From Trichoplax sp. H2 (lineage: Eukaryota > Placozoa > Uniplacotomia > Trichoplacea), in NCBI GenBank assembly GCA_003344405.1, contig NOWV01000001.1:62001-126000 (forward strand): a DNA stretch of 64,000 bases. Reading direction: 5' to 3'. Every line of letters begins with the position of its first letter. Within the stretch, counting starts at the first letter, position 1. Below, one piece after another: positions 12,926-27,621 of this stretch. The position numbers and the translations under genes were made by a program. Under the pieces are notes generated by a model, which was not told the DNA's origin, ran no database searches, and worked only from the letters and a program-made list of their open reading frames with translations.

Positions 12926-13914
12926 GGTATTGTACGTATATTTATTTTTAATTAGTTAATGGCGCTATTTCACTTTAGATGCAAGTACTGTATATCTAAG
13001 ATTACCAACCAAGATGAGCTCCTTGCAACTGTCTCCACACGGCCCATCAAATGACTGCTGCTGCATATCTAGCTACAATAACTGAAGAACTTTAATTCAA
13101 GAAGTCCTGTCCTGGCCGCCGTCCATTTGTTTCAATAGTAAATACAGTATAGCAGAATACTGGCACCTTGACAAGTACGAACATGTTGCTAAGTTAACAT
13201 TGTACAGTACATACTGTATTCATTTTCTCCACGTGATAGCTAGCTATTGCTGTACTAATTTTACTATTTGCATATCTGTGAGGGTTATGCTTGGGAGGAG
13301 TAGCTTCTATTTTTGTTGACAATACAGTATTCATATTTGATCTGCAGCTCAAAACATAGTTCGGATGGAAAATTGATAGCGGTAACATGTACGCTACTTT
13401 GATCTTATTCTTTGATGTATCGTTTTGTGGTAACGACAGCACAAGGTCGTTTCATCATAAGGTGCAATGCGAAAAAGAATTGAGTTAGGAGCTAAACCGA
13501 TCGATAAATAGATCTATAAATTGCCAATATGTTTATTATTTATTAAGACTCACACGACGTTCACAGAAATCAGTCGAATGTAAAAATGATTTCTCAAACA
13601 TGTTCACTTGATCAATAATTAAATTATAAGATAAGATTAAGTTATACTGTCTACGTCAGGTCTAGTCTACGATCCAAATGACAATAATTAACCACAATTT
13701 GTTGAGCTGTATTGAGTTTATTGGCACTTATAACTTAGAAGCAGCTCCAGGTCACGCATACTGCACATCGCCAAGAGCCAGAAATGCTAACATCATTACG
13801 ATGACTGATTCATTTTATTAACTTATTACATGTATCCTACCATTGTAACCGCAACAGCAATATTTTTAAAATGACTACAGTAAAGTATGGTATCGTACTA
13901 TTCCAATAAATGGA
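12926..13914. other. Spacer between GST-a and GST-b; no gene recognised
   Basis: Upstream of GST-a and downstream of GST-b on minus. Open frames here (for example 13194-13442) lack similarity and splice context. Several TACAGTA/TACTGTA words occur near 13200, the likely GST-a promoter side. Confidence 0.5.
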
Positions 13915-15570
13915 TTAATAGTCTCTCTTTGGTCTTTTATTTCTCCATTCCGCGATTTCTTTGACATTAGCCACACGATCGAACAAAACCTTCAAACTAG
14001 GAAAATTGTCAAAGACATGCTCATCATCGTCCACTAAGTATTCAGCTCCACAAAAAAATTGGAGATCTGCCAAAGTTAACTAAAAGAAAAGATTAATATT
14101 TAGTAGATGTGTTAGCATATCATCCTCTCCTTAGTCTCTTATGCAAAATACATATATTGACCATCCGATATCAACAACGTTTTCCTGTCATATAGAGTCT
14201 AGAACGGTACTCGTTTGTCATTTGTAGCGACTTACCCTATCGCAAACCAAGTACTCGAATTTGTTACTTTGAAAAATTGCCTCCGTGGCCTTTAGCCAGA
14301 CCGGAAGAAACTTTAAATAGTTATTCCTGCTAACTTCCTGCAGTAACATCAACATCAAATAAATATTGGATCGTAGTTCATAAATTGCCGTTCATTAGTG
14401 CATCCAAAATTATAATTATATATATATATATATATAATATTGAACCAATACGGCAAAAGTATAACTGCTAGAAGCAGCCGTAAGCTGAAATTCTGCTCAA
14501 GTCAGCAAATAACTATGGCCGCATAGGCAAGAAATTATTTCTAGTCTTGTATGCTTCAAATATTCTAACCCTTCTCTTTTCATCTGTTTCAAACGCTGCT
14601 ATCATATATTTTTCTATCAGATCCGTAACAGCGGACGACACCATATCAATCTGATATTTTTCGTAGTTATTGTTACCATGAAGACCTAATAGCAAATTAG
14701 GAATCGGATACAATTATTACTTACTTATTAATTTATATGGAAACTAAAATTCGAAATGATTGAGATAAATGCAATTTGCAAATACATAAACTGACGTACC
14801 GAAGGTCGCAGCTAAGTAATTCTCGATAGCTAAGCTTTCAATGAAGACTTTACCATCAATCTCTAAGCAGGGCAGCTGCTTAAAAGGATTCTTTACGGCT
14901 AATAACGATGATTGCAACAGTATTAGGAATAATAACAAGAATTGCATTACATTGACATTACAGTACAAGTACGCGTGTACTGTGCAATATGTAACTGTTA
15001 AATTTTGAGCAATGAATTTGATCGACATTACGTATAACAAATGAGCTTTCTGCATGAATACAATTTCCAGTCTTGCTTTTTAGCCTGTATCATTCAAGGA
15101 CTATTAGAAGACTCTCTCTTCTTCTAGTAGTCATTCAATCACTCTATGTTAATGTCTAATCATATTACAAGCTAGTGAAAATAAAAGACGTGCGGTTTTA
15201 AGCAGAAATTTTATAGTACCAATGGTTGGAGCTCATAAAAGAACCTGACGCAATCAGCATGTTTCACTATTCAAGAAGAGACACCGAAACGTGCCATATA
15301 GTACGTTACAGTAGATGGCACAACACAAAATTTGCAGTCATTGCAGATATCACCATAAGAGAAATACACGTAACATTTTAATATTTGGCACGGCTAGCTA
15401 AATATACTTGGTTAAGCCGGCTGAGGCCTCTGCTTACTTGGTTTAATCTTGGGCCATTCTTCTTCGGTGAAACGTTCGTCGACATAATCAACACCTGCTA
15501 CTGCTAAAATATAACGGCTGACTTCAGCTCGGCCACGAATATCAAAATAAGTAAGCTTATATGATGGCAT
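13915..15570 (-). CDS. Sigma-class / HPGDS-like glutathione S-transferase, copy b
   Basis: Exons: 15570-15438, 14898-14800, 14685-14570, 14337-14236, 14079-13915; 204 residues. Same fold and role as copy a. [16 protein letters not shown] shows catalytic Tyr8 and Arg14; the glutathione site has LPCLEIDG and again Glu-Ser (FIESLAI). The helical domain has LTLADLQFF. The segment before it reads LVCDR where LVGN or LVGD is usual, so a conserved Gly is Cys here. Exon lengths 133/99/116/102/165. The start codon lies 718 bases from that of copy c on the other strand, so the two probably share a bidirectional promoter. Confidence 0.95.
14411..14437. repeat. (TA)n microsatellite in GST-b intron
   Basis: About 11 consecutive TA units in the intron between GST-b exons 3 and 4. 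Confidence 0.85.
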
Positions 15571-17900
<2,330 letters not shown>

Positions 17901-18613
17901 TCTAACAGATACAGAAATATAAAGCGACGTAATTTTGAGTAATTGCATTTTCGTTTAGGGATGCAATTTTAATTATCAATAGTTTGTCTTTCTCTTTCTC
18001 GTGTTCTTCGTGAAAGTATGAAAATCTTTGAAATAAATGGTACGACTTAAAACCTCTCCGGCAGTAATCTTCGTATGGTTATTATTAGAAATGACAGTAA
18101 TTTTATGGCCCTATGACTTGACTCTACACTGTAGTATAATAAAGCCTGTTCAAGAGAAATTTTTCGATTTCAGAAAGTTGGTTCAACTTTTGCTAATTTT
18201 GAACGCATTCTTATCACATAAAAAATTGTAATTGATGAATTTCAACAATCTGATCAACATTATCATACAATTAAAGGAAAATTAACCTTTGACGACTCCG
18301 AACTTAAACAGCTCATAATAATCATTCAGTTTTGGCATGAATGCGAATTACCCATTTATCACGGTATTTTTGCACCGAATTAAGACAAAATATATAATAC
18401 TTTTAAATTATGTCTTCTTTAAGGGTTAAATTTATTATTATAGTTTTCGTATTAACTCAGATGTAGTACAAGTTCATTATTAACCGTCAATCAAATCAAA
18501 ACATGCTACTACACATAGCATAATATCAACTTGACATAACCAAAACATAAAAGGCTAAAGTTAGAAATAAGTAAACAATTTTGCGCAAAGATGTTTTTAT
18601 CCAAAAATGAAGG
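17901..18613. terminator. Convergent 3' spacer GST-c / MSH5
   Basis: Tail-to-tail region with AATAAA at 18032-18037 for GST-c. No exon recognised; the 64-codon plus frame at 18037 starts inside the presumed 3' UTR and has no similarity. Confidence 0.5.
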
Positions 18614-21600
18614 TTATGCATCTTTACTGGCTGGAATAACATAATTTTGTAGAAAATTTATCATATCGCTATTTTCGAGATCTGTTTCAAGGAAACGGTC
18701 TACAATTGTTGAGTATCTAAAGAAAGTTAAAACCATAAAAAATGTTAAGTTAGATAATAACAGAACAACTTACTATTGCCCCTATAATACTTTACGGAAG
18801 TTAAGGCGATATTGTACACTGTACAGACCTAAATCTATGGAAGAACTAGTCTCGACTGATATATATATATTATACAGTATATATATATATATATACAAAA
18901 CAAACTAGATAATTTTACTCTAATAAATTATTGGTGAATCAGTCAGGCGTAACCGTTAAATGTAATCTACAGTTCCGTAGTGTGATACATTTTTAATCGC
19001 TCCGCAGTAGATTCTGAACCACTTCGGGTAATTGCATCTCCCTGGATTATCGCCTCGGCAATCTGTGATTTAAATAATAGTACACGTATTTTAGAATTGA
19101 AAAGTAGTAGAGTGATCTATGTACATGTCGTGCATTAGTCAAAGCACGAAAAGTGAATTTTCCAAACTACTTCTCTGCCTCGAGATAGGACATGAGTTGG
19201 AATATGAGCTACAGCTGCTACGTGATACGCTAGACTTCTAGAAGATAACCCATCCAATAGCTGATACAAGTATGCAATGTTGTCTTTTTCTATCAAGGTA
19301 TCCATTGTCTATGTAAGATGGGTAATAAATAGGTTAAAAAATATTTTTTTAAAGTCGTAAAGTCTATACCCTACACGATAATTTACTCCATTCATTAACT
19401 TCTCATAGTAAAATGAAAATAACACCATTAATTTAGTAATACATCAGAATTTCATATTTTATATCTTAGTTTATATTAATTAATTAAATTAAACTAAGTC
19501 TATGTATAACGTCGACATAAGAAATAAAAATTTTCAAAATACGTTTAATACGTACCTGATACTTTAAAAGATCTGATTGTGGTAGAATATTATGTTTCTG
19601 AATGCTAGTAAAGTGAGTTGATATTAAAATTTTTGGTGGACATCTTTTCTCCAGCCAAAATTCAATAATGGCAATTGTAAGGCTTAAACCATCGATCTAT
19701 ATCACGTTTCATTGCAAATAAAAGGTCGGTTTTATATTCTATAGATAATTTCGAGTTGGCAACTTCTATACGTAAATTCGAGATATAATTCATAGAAATC
19801 TTTACGTAAGAAGGATTTAACTGACTGGAGAAGTAAATTTTCCGAATTCGTCAATTAATATTAAAGATTTTTCGGTCGCACCCATCAAGCTAGTAGCAAT
19901 CTAATTATTTTATAACAGATAGCATTTGGACATTAATCAGTGAACTAGTTATGGTAAAGAATAAAGATACAGTATAATAATGCGATATCTTCGAATATGT
20001 TGTACGGTAAGATTTCTGCGATCGAGGTTTACCTCCGTTAATTCAATTGCAAATGCTGATAAGTTTACGGAAATCGTCTCGTGAGTTTGGATTCGAGTAT
20101 AAATTCTATCTGAAATGCCAATTTCAGCCTCCTCTGCTGGAACAAAACTCCCGATATGTGCCATATATACTATTAGACCGACCTTACGGGGATATAATTA
20201 AAGTATTGAAATAGAACTATTTTCAGTTATTCCATCTTTTGATGTGATAGTTAAACTTATATCAGTACCATACATTGAGTGTTTATTTGTTTAGTACCTG
20301 TTTCAGATACACACTCTTTCCACTGGCGTTAGGACCGGTGATAATGTTAATTCTGTCTTTTTGTTCCTCTATATATGTATCATTCGGAATGAATTTTCCG
20401 GGATCAAGGCAACATTCTTGGAGAGGATGCCTATAAAATTTGACGTTGACGCAAAGAATATTTTATTATACCTTAGCTAAACTCTAATAAAGAAAACAGA
20501 GTCTTCATTTATGTAAGACCGTATTGCTGATGATTTACTTATTATATTGAATAGAGTAAAAGTTTACAGTTAATAAATAATTTGCTATATGCACAGTACT
20601 ATGGTGTCAGGTTGCACTTCGATATATTCATTAGCTATGAGAAAGTCAGTAAATATAGCGTGACATCTCACTTACTATGTAAACTTTATAACACAATATA
20701 ATTTAATCTTAGTTTATCTAGCAATCCATATGAAAGACATACAGACACTTGAATTAATATTTAGCATACAAAAGTTGCACAACTGACACAAACTACGATA
20801 AGATTGTTATAACATCACAGGTACACTTTACTATAGCACTAAGCGCTAAATAAAATTAGTAGTACTATTGCTGAGCTATAGGTAATGAACCTACCTTCCC
20901 TTTTTAATAGCTATTTTATTTGCTTCAGTTAACTTTGGACGAATGAAATTATTTTGCTTAGCTAAAATCGTCAGGGCAATAAGACTAACACAAAATAACA
21001 TGGGATTTTACAACCACTTCATTGAGCACAGTACACAAAATACAACTGTATAGATATCTGTGATATCTACCAATCTAATTCGGCGATTTTTTCGAGTAAA
21101 GAGAGAATATCATCTTTATGTTGTAATACTACTTCCTGCAGCTGAAGCATAATTTCTATTTCTTTATCTACAATATAATGGATATAGTGTAAGGATTCAA
21201 GCCATCACTCAGCCCATCTGTCTATACATGCGGTCACATTTGTTGATAATCAGTAAATAAGTGTAATAATGAGTGGATATAAAATTCGCATTTTATTTCT
21301 CACCTAGTAATCTACATTGAGTATCTCCTAAGGATTCATCCAGTTCTGAACATAAAGATTATTTTAAGAATTTATTAAATAAAGTATGGAGTATCAATGT
21401 CTAATCAAGCGTGAAATATGATATTCCAGACTATCGCCATTCCTTAAATTAATAACTGTACCTTTGGTAAGAGGGCTCTTATAGTACGCCACATCGTTGG
21501 AAACAAACTAATACCGAAGCGTAAAAATAAGCAAATAGAGTTTGTTCAGGTAGATATAAAAAATTGTAGCATAATCATTATATGCATTTACTTGAATAAC

Positions 21601-24600
21601 TTACCATAAAGTCGAGGCCATCAATAAGGAAATCACTTTCAGAACGCATAAATGATAATTTTGCGATGGCTAACATGAATCCAAGCTGATTAAAAGATGA
21701 TAGGATTTATAGATATCATTCTGATATAGCGAGCGATACGGTAAAAAATATAACATAGGATAATATCGATTTTATTAACAAAGAAAACACATTTAAATTG
21801 AAATTAATTAAAATTATTGTTTTCAAACTTTAGTGCTTCTGCTTGCGATTGATTTCTAGTTTAATGTTAAAATAAATAATCAAAAAAGTTATTACAAGTA
21901 AATCGTGTGTAGAAGGACCTGTGGCAAGTAGATAACGCTGCATTCATGGACTTGATTATCTAGTCTCTCTAATTCTTTCGAAGCCACCTTAGTCAAAATT
22001 TCTGGTAATCTATTGTATGTACGCCTATCTTTAATAATTATATCAGACACAGAGGGAAGTTAGTTGGGCAACAGTTATTAGACTAGCTATACTGTATTTA
22101 GTTTTTATTATTTGAAGTAAAATCACCGTTATCAAATTGAGTATCTTTGCCAGGTCTGATAATGAATCGTTTCTGCTTTTTAGATTCTTGGAGGTCAATC
22201 TAAAAAGATTTTATTTGATACTTTTTCAATATAAAAGTAATAACGAATTTTTACCTCGAATTAGACAGTTTAAAATTCTCCGTTAGAGTGATTTAATTGA
22301 TACTTATCAGGTCTATAACTTCTCTGATAGACGATACCGTGTCGGAGATAATCTTCGCAAGATTTTGATTTGTGCCTGTAGTGCAAATTTTAACAATCTA
22401 GAAGTTGAACAATTGGAAACGTTAAGCATAAAAATCTTATTAGCTAATATCAAAGAGTTCATTAATTCTAATTAATAAAATTCTACTTTCAGGGAACAAC
22501 CCTTAAGCTTCGAATTATAATTCATTATGATTTATATTTTTTAGCCGTTTTTCACATTCTTAAAATACAGCTTTCTAAGTTAATAATTAAGGTAAGCTAA
22601 GATATTAATAGTTTAATTAACCTAGATCATATAAATTGATTGTCAAAAGTTATCGTACCTCTTGAAATAGTGGTATAGACTGCGGTAAATGTTGGCTTAA
22701 TTTTCCTATTTCAATCATTGCTTGTATAGTCTGCACGTAGTGAATATATTGATAATAGAAATAATTCTAATGTTTTAAGTTTCTAAAAGTGATATTATTG
22801 AATTTGCATACCGATGATATTAGTTTCCAATCCTCAATAGATATTTTAGCTATCATCATTCGAGAAATTATACGCTATAATGAACATGAGTATGTATGAG
22901 AGACGAAATTTGCGCATTTATTCCTAATTTCTCTTGCAGATCAATATGTACCACAATTACACCGTATTGCAATTATATTAAGGGATTATAATTTTACTTT
23001 CTATTACGATACATACTGATATATTCCTAATTTTTCTTATATGTAGATGCAGTTCCATTGCAACATCGTATTGTTGCACTCCTAAGAAATATGAGATGAC
23101 GTCGTATCGCTTTCGTAATGCATTCATTTCACAGATAGGGCGGATAAACCATAACCTTATAAGAATGGAAGCAATTATGAAGAATTTAAATTCACTTGGA
23201 TTTTAGTGAATATAAAGGATAATGCTTAATATTAAAACCTCAGAAGGCGGGATCCAATCGTAGATCGAGTATGATTTGCCATTTCTAAGACGGTAGTAAT
23301 AGGATAAATAATTATATTGTTGATTGACTAGTTTTACTAATTTTTAAAGATTATTGTGATAATTGTGACTTTTATATTTAGATTTGACCGAATCTACCGA
23401 ATAATTCACTACAGAGGCTTAAAGCCTACACAACTTCACATTTAAACTGAATAAAAAATAAGATAGCTAACTAAATAGAGAGAGCTTTTTATGATTATGT
23501 TCGATTTTATCTGGTGGACTTTGATCGTCGAAACAGAAAATCTGTAGAGCGCTAATTAGCAATTCGAAATAAAATTGTCATTAATATTTCTGAGTTATCC
23601 GGAAACTTTACTCAGAAACAGTGACGTTACCTAAATGTATGTTTATCGATGTGCATAACACCTGCTCTATAATGCGTAATAATAATTAGTTAACATCATT
23701 TACTAATGAATCAACAATTTAAGCAGCTAATGATCGAACTAGTTTACGAACAGGTAATATTTGTGTTATAAAATTTGACATACAACGAAAACATTTGCAA
23801 ATCGACGACATGAATATGCGCCTCTGATTCGCTTAGTTGATTGCTGCCATGTTTATTTTCTAAGAATGTAATGAGTCCGCCAATGGCTGAAATCTATCAG
23901 AAAGAACGTGGATTATAAACTAGATGTAACGATTGGGACTCATTTTTGCCAAATGGCTAACACTGCAATTAATACAGTACTTGATATGGATTGGTTACTA
24001 AGACTTTAAAGTCGATAGATCAGTGCAAACTAGAGTATTATACTTATTATTTTACTCCATTATTGTACCATAGTAACGTTGTTGAATGAAAGTTTTGCTG
24101 ATATTGTCATTAACTCCTCAATTTCTAGCATATCAGACTGATTACGGATGCGGCTAAGTAGCGAACCAATACGATGTTTTGCAGATTCTGACGCTTTATA
24201 GTTTTAAATAATATCATAATTATAAGGTATAGAGTTATTTTATGTGACTGTTAGCATTCATTTCCGTATGTTGTTAATATCGTATCTGCTAGGTTACTAG
24301 TGTACAATATTAATAAAAGTCTTGTTATTATAAAAGTATACTCAGACATTAGATCATCTATTCTAAACTAACAGAAGCTAGCTGTAGGTAAGACTTCAAT
24401 TTTATAGAGGTCACTTTTATTGATTCGGCTATGTTCAGCTTTGATATCTTAAATAGGAAGTAAAGTGATATCAGAAGAATAATCAGCATCACTATATAGG
24501 ATTTAGGTTAAAGACTGTGATGCAAAATTGTATAAATGTTTACTCTATCAACGTAATTTATTTGTCATGCTTTACAGATCGTTATTTTATACCTTCCAAA

Positions 24601-25397
24601 GCTTGATAGATTTTTGTATCTTGGCGTGAAAAAGTAAGCACAATATCTGGATCAATCTGAGTAATAGCTAGAGAAGTCAGAAGTTACTTCAATATTAAGA
24701 TTAAAGACATCTATACGTTATACATGTACAGTACATGATTATTTATGATTAAGGTTAACTTATTAAATTCACTTAATATCCGTTGCTATATGGGTCATGG
24801 ACGTATACTTTGTTTAATTTAAGTACTTTCAGAATAAACATGTTTTATATTACGTAAGTCCGATTTCAGTAAGTGCTACCTTTCCTTAGCATTGTAAAGT
24901 CTTCAGTTTCAACAATATCAGCACACATATTAATGATACAAGTCTCTGCATCATAAAATGCGACTCCAAGTTGACTGGATTTCCAGCAAACGCTCATTAT
25001 TATGGGCTGTAATGATCGAGAAATAAATTTCCTCATGAGGACTTCTTCCTCTATTGACATAAGCTTGATTTAGCCTGTTTTTAATTGTATCAGAATAACT
25101 AACCGTTTTAGGTTGCACCTCGTCATCCATAAGTGAACCAGTATTGCTTGCGAAATCTATAGGGTGTATACCATCTGTCACATTTCGACCATGATTGCTG
25201 GATACTAAATTCTCTACATATGAACTTGGTCTCTGATTTAATTGGCTACCATGAATAGAAAACTCATCATTTGTGGTGGCTATATCGAAGAAATTGCTTT
25301 TACTATTGCTGCGGTCATTACTTGACTGTATTGTCAACCGAGATACTGTAGAAGATACACTAAACGGAGTTGAAATGAAAGGCTGTGAAGAAGTCAT
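18614..25397 (-). CDS. MSH5: MutS homolog 5 (meiotic crossover factor)
   Basis: 26 exons: 25397-25059, 25006-24880, 24667-24593, 24193-24069, 23893-23784, 23666-23631, 23551-23472, 23284-23239, 23155-23017, 22874-22812, 22730-22659, 22397-22320, 22199-22127, 22028-21919, 21685-21605, 21507-21462, 21345-21304, 21167-21071, 20984-20895, 20430-20298, 20182-20033, 19900-19826, 19696-19556, 19308-19171, 19062-18971, 18716-18614; all phases agree, 886 residues (human about 834). MSH5 pairs with MSH4 as a clamp that stabilises meiotic recombination intermediates. Visible: connector and lever segments, Walker A GPNASGKS, GSFVPAEEAEIG, TRIQTHETIS, Walker B LILIDEFG, and the C-terminal IVDRF segment. 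Odd: after Walker B the usual FGKGTNT reads FGKFTSP. The N-terminal 113 residues are Ser-rich and unconserved; they join through a 52-base intron (25007-25058). An alternative ATG at 25060 would read through that intron in another frame. Confidence 0.95.
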
Positions 25398-25675
25398 CCT
25401 GGAGTGAAGGAGATTTTCACTGTCTGTGAAAAATATCAAAAATTGAAATTCTGAGTACGATTACCAATTTTGCAAGTATGGCTCTACTAATACATGGTAA
25501 GGGAAAAACACGTTTATTTACTTATCTGTATAATGAATTATTACCCAAGCATACATAGATACAATTTACTACCTATTAAATTACCTAATGATCAGATAAG
25601 ATACCGTAAATGATTGAACGAAGAAGAAAGTCTTGGAATACGCATATAAAATGGCGAAGCGATTGATGTTTTAGG

Positions 25676-25697
25676 CTTTCACTGATTTCAGTGAAAG
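25676..25697. repeat. Short perfect inverted repeat
   Basis: CTTTCACTGA, two T's, then TCAGTGAAAG, about 280 bases upstream of the MSH5 ATG. It could be a dyad binding site; no factor is identified. Confidence 0.6.
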
Positions 25698-25919
25698 TAG
25701 AAGAATTGACGCACAAAAAGTGACTCAGCTTGAAACGATCACTGAAAAACGTGCGTACATTCCGGGTGTTACTAATATCAATTTCTACTGTGTTATATTA
25801 CTTTAATATTTGACATTGGACAAGGTTAAATGTTCTGCTAAGTTTCACTAATGCACCCTGCCATTTGCAAGTCTTTCTTTATGAGATGGAGAGGAGGATT
25901 AGGCGAAATAGGATAGTTT

Positions 25920-26600
25920 GCGCTAGCTAGAGAGCATTTTCCCATGATATAGGAGAACTTTGTTAGGAATTATCAGCAATTCTCGATCTCTACTTCATAC
26001 CTCTTATCCGTGCAGTAGAGGTCATCATTTTGAGTTTCACATCGAATCACCATTTGGTACTCTATGTTCACTGTAGGGTGGTTTCTACAATATCGAAAAA
26101 CTTTCTTGGGGTAGAGGCCATAATTTGCATTACAATTATCGTATCAAATTTACTGTTTGATGCTCTACGAGAGAATATTATCCACGGTATAGGAGAACTC
26201 TATGAGGAATTACCGGTATTTAGCAATCCTTGAAATTGATCAGTGTGGCAAAGGCTATAAGTTGAAGTATCACATCAAAGCCACTGATACTCTGTAATCG
26301 ATACGTAACAGAGATATTACGATGGAGTGCTATATCATCCATTACAGAGAGAATTTTTGATACTAGCTATTAGTAATTCTCGAGTTCCGTTTATGTGGTA
26401 GAGATCCTAATTTAAAATTTCTTATTAAAATTAAGGTTTGATATTTATTATACTCGTTACGGAGTATACGAGGAAAATATAAGAGAACCTTATTAGCGAT
26501 TACAGTAGTTCTTCACCTCCATCAATGAGGTAGAGGCCATAATTTTGAATATCATATCAAGCTCTTTAAAGATAACCTATTAGAGCTGATTATGGGCGAC
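25920..26600. repeat. Degenerate repeat field, about four units
   Basis: Recurrent words in order (AGAGAATATT-like, TATAGGAGAACT, AGGAATTA, CAATTCTCG-like, GTAGAGG.CATAATTT, ATCACATC-like) start near 25932, 26168, 26339 and 26478. Spacing is irregular (140-240 bases), so this is an old, decayed tandem array. Confidence 0.5.
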
Positions 26601-27255
26601 AATTTAGAAAAAATGGCAAATATACAGTTGCCATATATTGCATGAATGAACGAAAGTATTTATGTAAAATTTCGGAAGCAATGTTAAAAAGAATTTAATC
26701 AACTGTAAATAATTACGTATACTTGTATAGGTACGGTAGTTGTTCCATCATTAAATGCCAACAATAATTCTATTGATATGGGCAAAGTACAATTTTATTT
26801 TATCATTATTTTACTGACTAGGCCTCGTATGTTCAATATTTACTCCGGATTCAGCTGGTTTATTTTTTAACGAGAATATAAAAGGATAGTTGGCACAAAT
26901 TGCAATCTACTAATACAATCTTATTTCGTTATCCTGCCTACAAATGGTGATTTTTAGGGCGTAGTTGTAAATTCTTGAAAAATTGTAATCTTTTCAGGTT
27001 TACTATACTCGTACACTGTATTACTAGCGATGTTGCAATTCCTTGTATAAATGACATATCCATATATATGCAGGAGATATTAAAATTTATCGAGAATTAA
27101 TGGTTTATCCGTAGAATGCAAGTATACAGCACTATTGCATACAATAAAATACCATAGATGCAAACAAGTTATACTGCAAGCACTTTCTAAAATACAGTAC
27201 CTAGTCCTTAACTGCTTAGTTCAAGAACAATAAATGTAGAACAAAGTAAGAACCC

Positions 27256-27621
27256 TTATTTCATTTCATTATTGGTATTTTCCTGTCTTTGAAGCCATCC
27301 TAAGAAGCCTTGACGATAATGACGAGCATTACTATATCCCAATTGGAGAGCAGCATCTAAAGCCATACGACTACGTTTACCAGACTGGCAGTGAAAGATC
27401 AAGTGTTGACTATCCATAGTAGGTTTTGCAACGCTATACTTATCTTGAAAGGCTTCTGCACTCATTTGCAATGCATCTCGGATTTCATGAACAGGAACAT
27501 TGACTGAATGTGCAATCTTTCCATATTTAGCAATCTCTTCTGGTGTGCGAACATCGAATAATTGAATGTTTTTCGTCTCGATGAGCGATACTAAATCCTC
27601 GTACGATATTTCGTCCATCAT
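27256..27621 (-). CDS. TSTD1: Single-domain rhodanese (thiosulfate sulfurtransferase, TSTD1-like)
   Basis: Uninterrupted 121-residue frame covering one rhodanese domain from the first residues. Motifs: LFDVRTPEEI near the N-terminus and the active-site loop HCQSGKRSR, with the catalytic Cys at about residue 80, then the family's GYSNARHYRQGFLGW tail. Such proteins move sulfane sulfur from thiosulfate to thiols such as glutathione or thioredoxin. There is no targeting extension, so a cytosolic enzyme is expected. It is the only clearly conserved intronless gene in the window. It is head to head with EIF2B3 across 1 kb. Confidence 0.88.
   Translation of the reverse strand: MMDEISYEDLVSLIETKNIQLFDVRTPEEIAKYGKIAHSVNVPVHEIRDALQMSAEAFQDKYSVAKPTMDSQHLIFHCQSGKRSRMALDAALQLGYSNARHYRQGFLGWLQRQENTNNEMK

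Larger units (their letters stand above)
25398..27255. other. MSH5 upstream / rhodanese downstream spacer with degenerate repeats
   Basis: No supported exon. A perfect 10-base inverted repeat with a 2-base loop sits at 25676-25697. A degenerate repeat field occupies about 25920-26600. The plus frame at 26030 lies inside that repeat and is not supported. Confidence 0.5.

Noticed and set aside
26030-26233. 67-codon plus-strand frame
   Set aside because: Lies within the degenerate repeat field and shows no conserved features.
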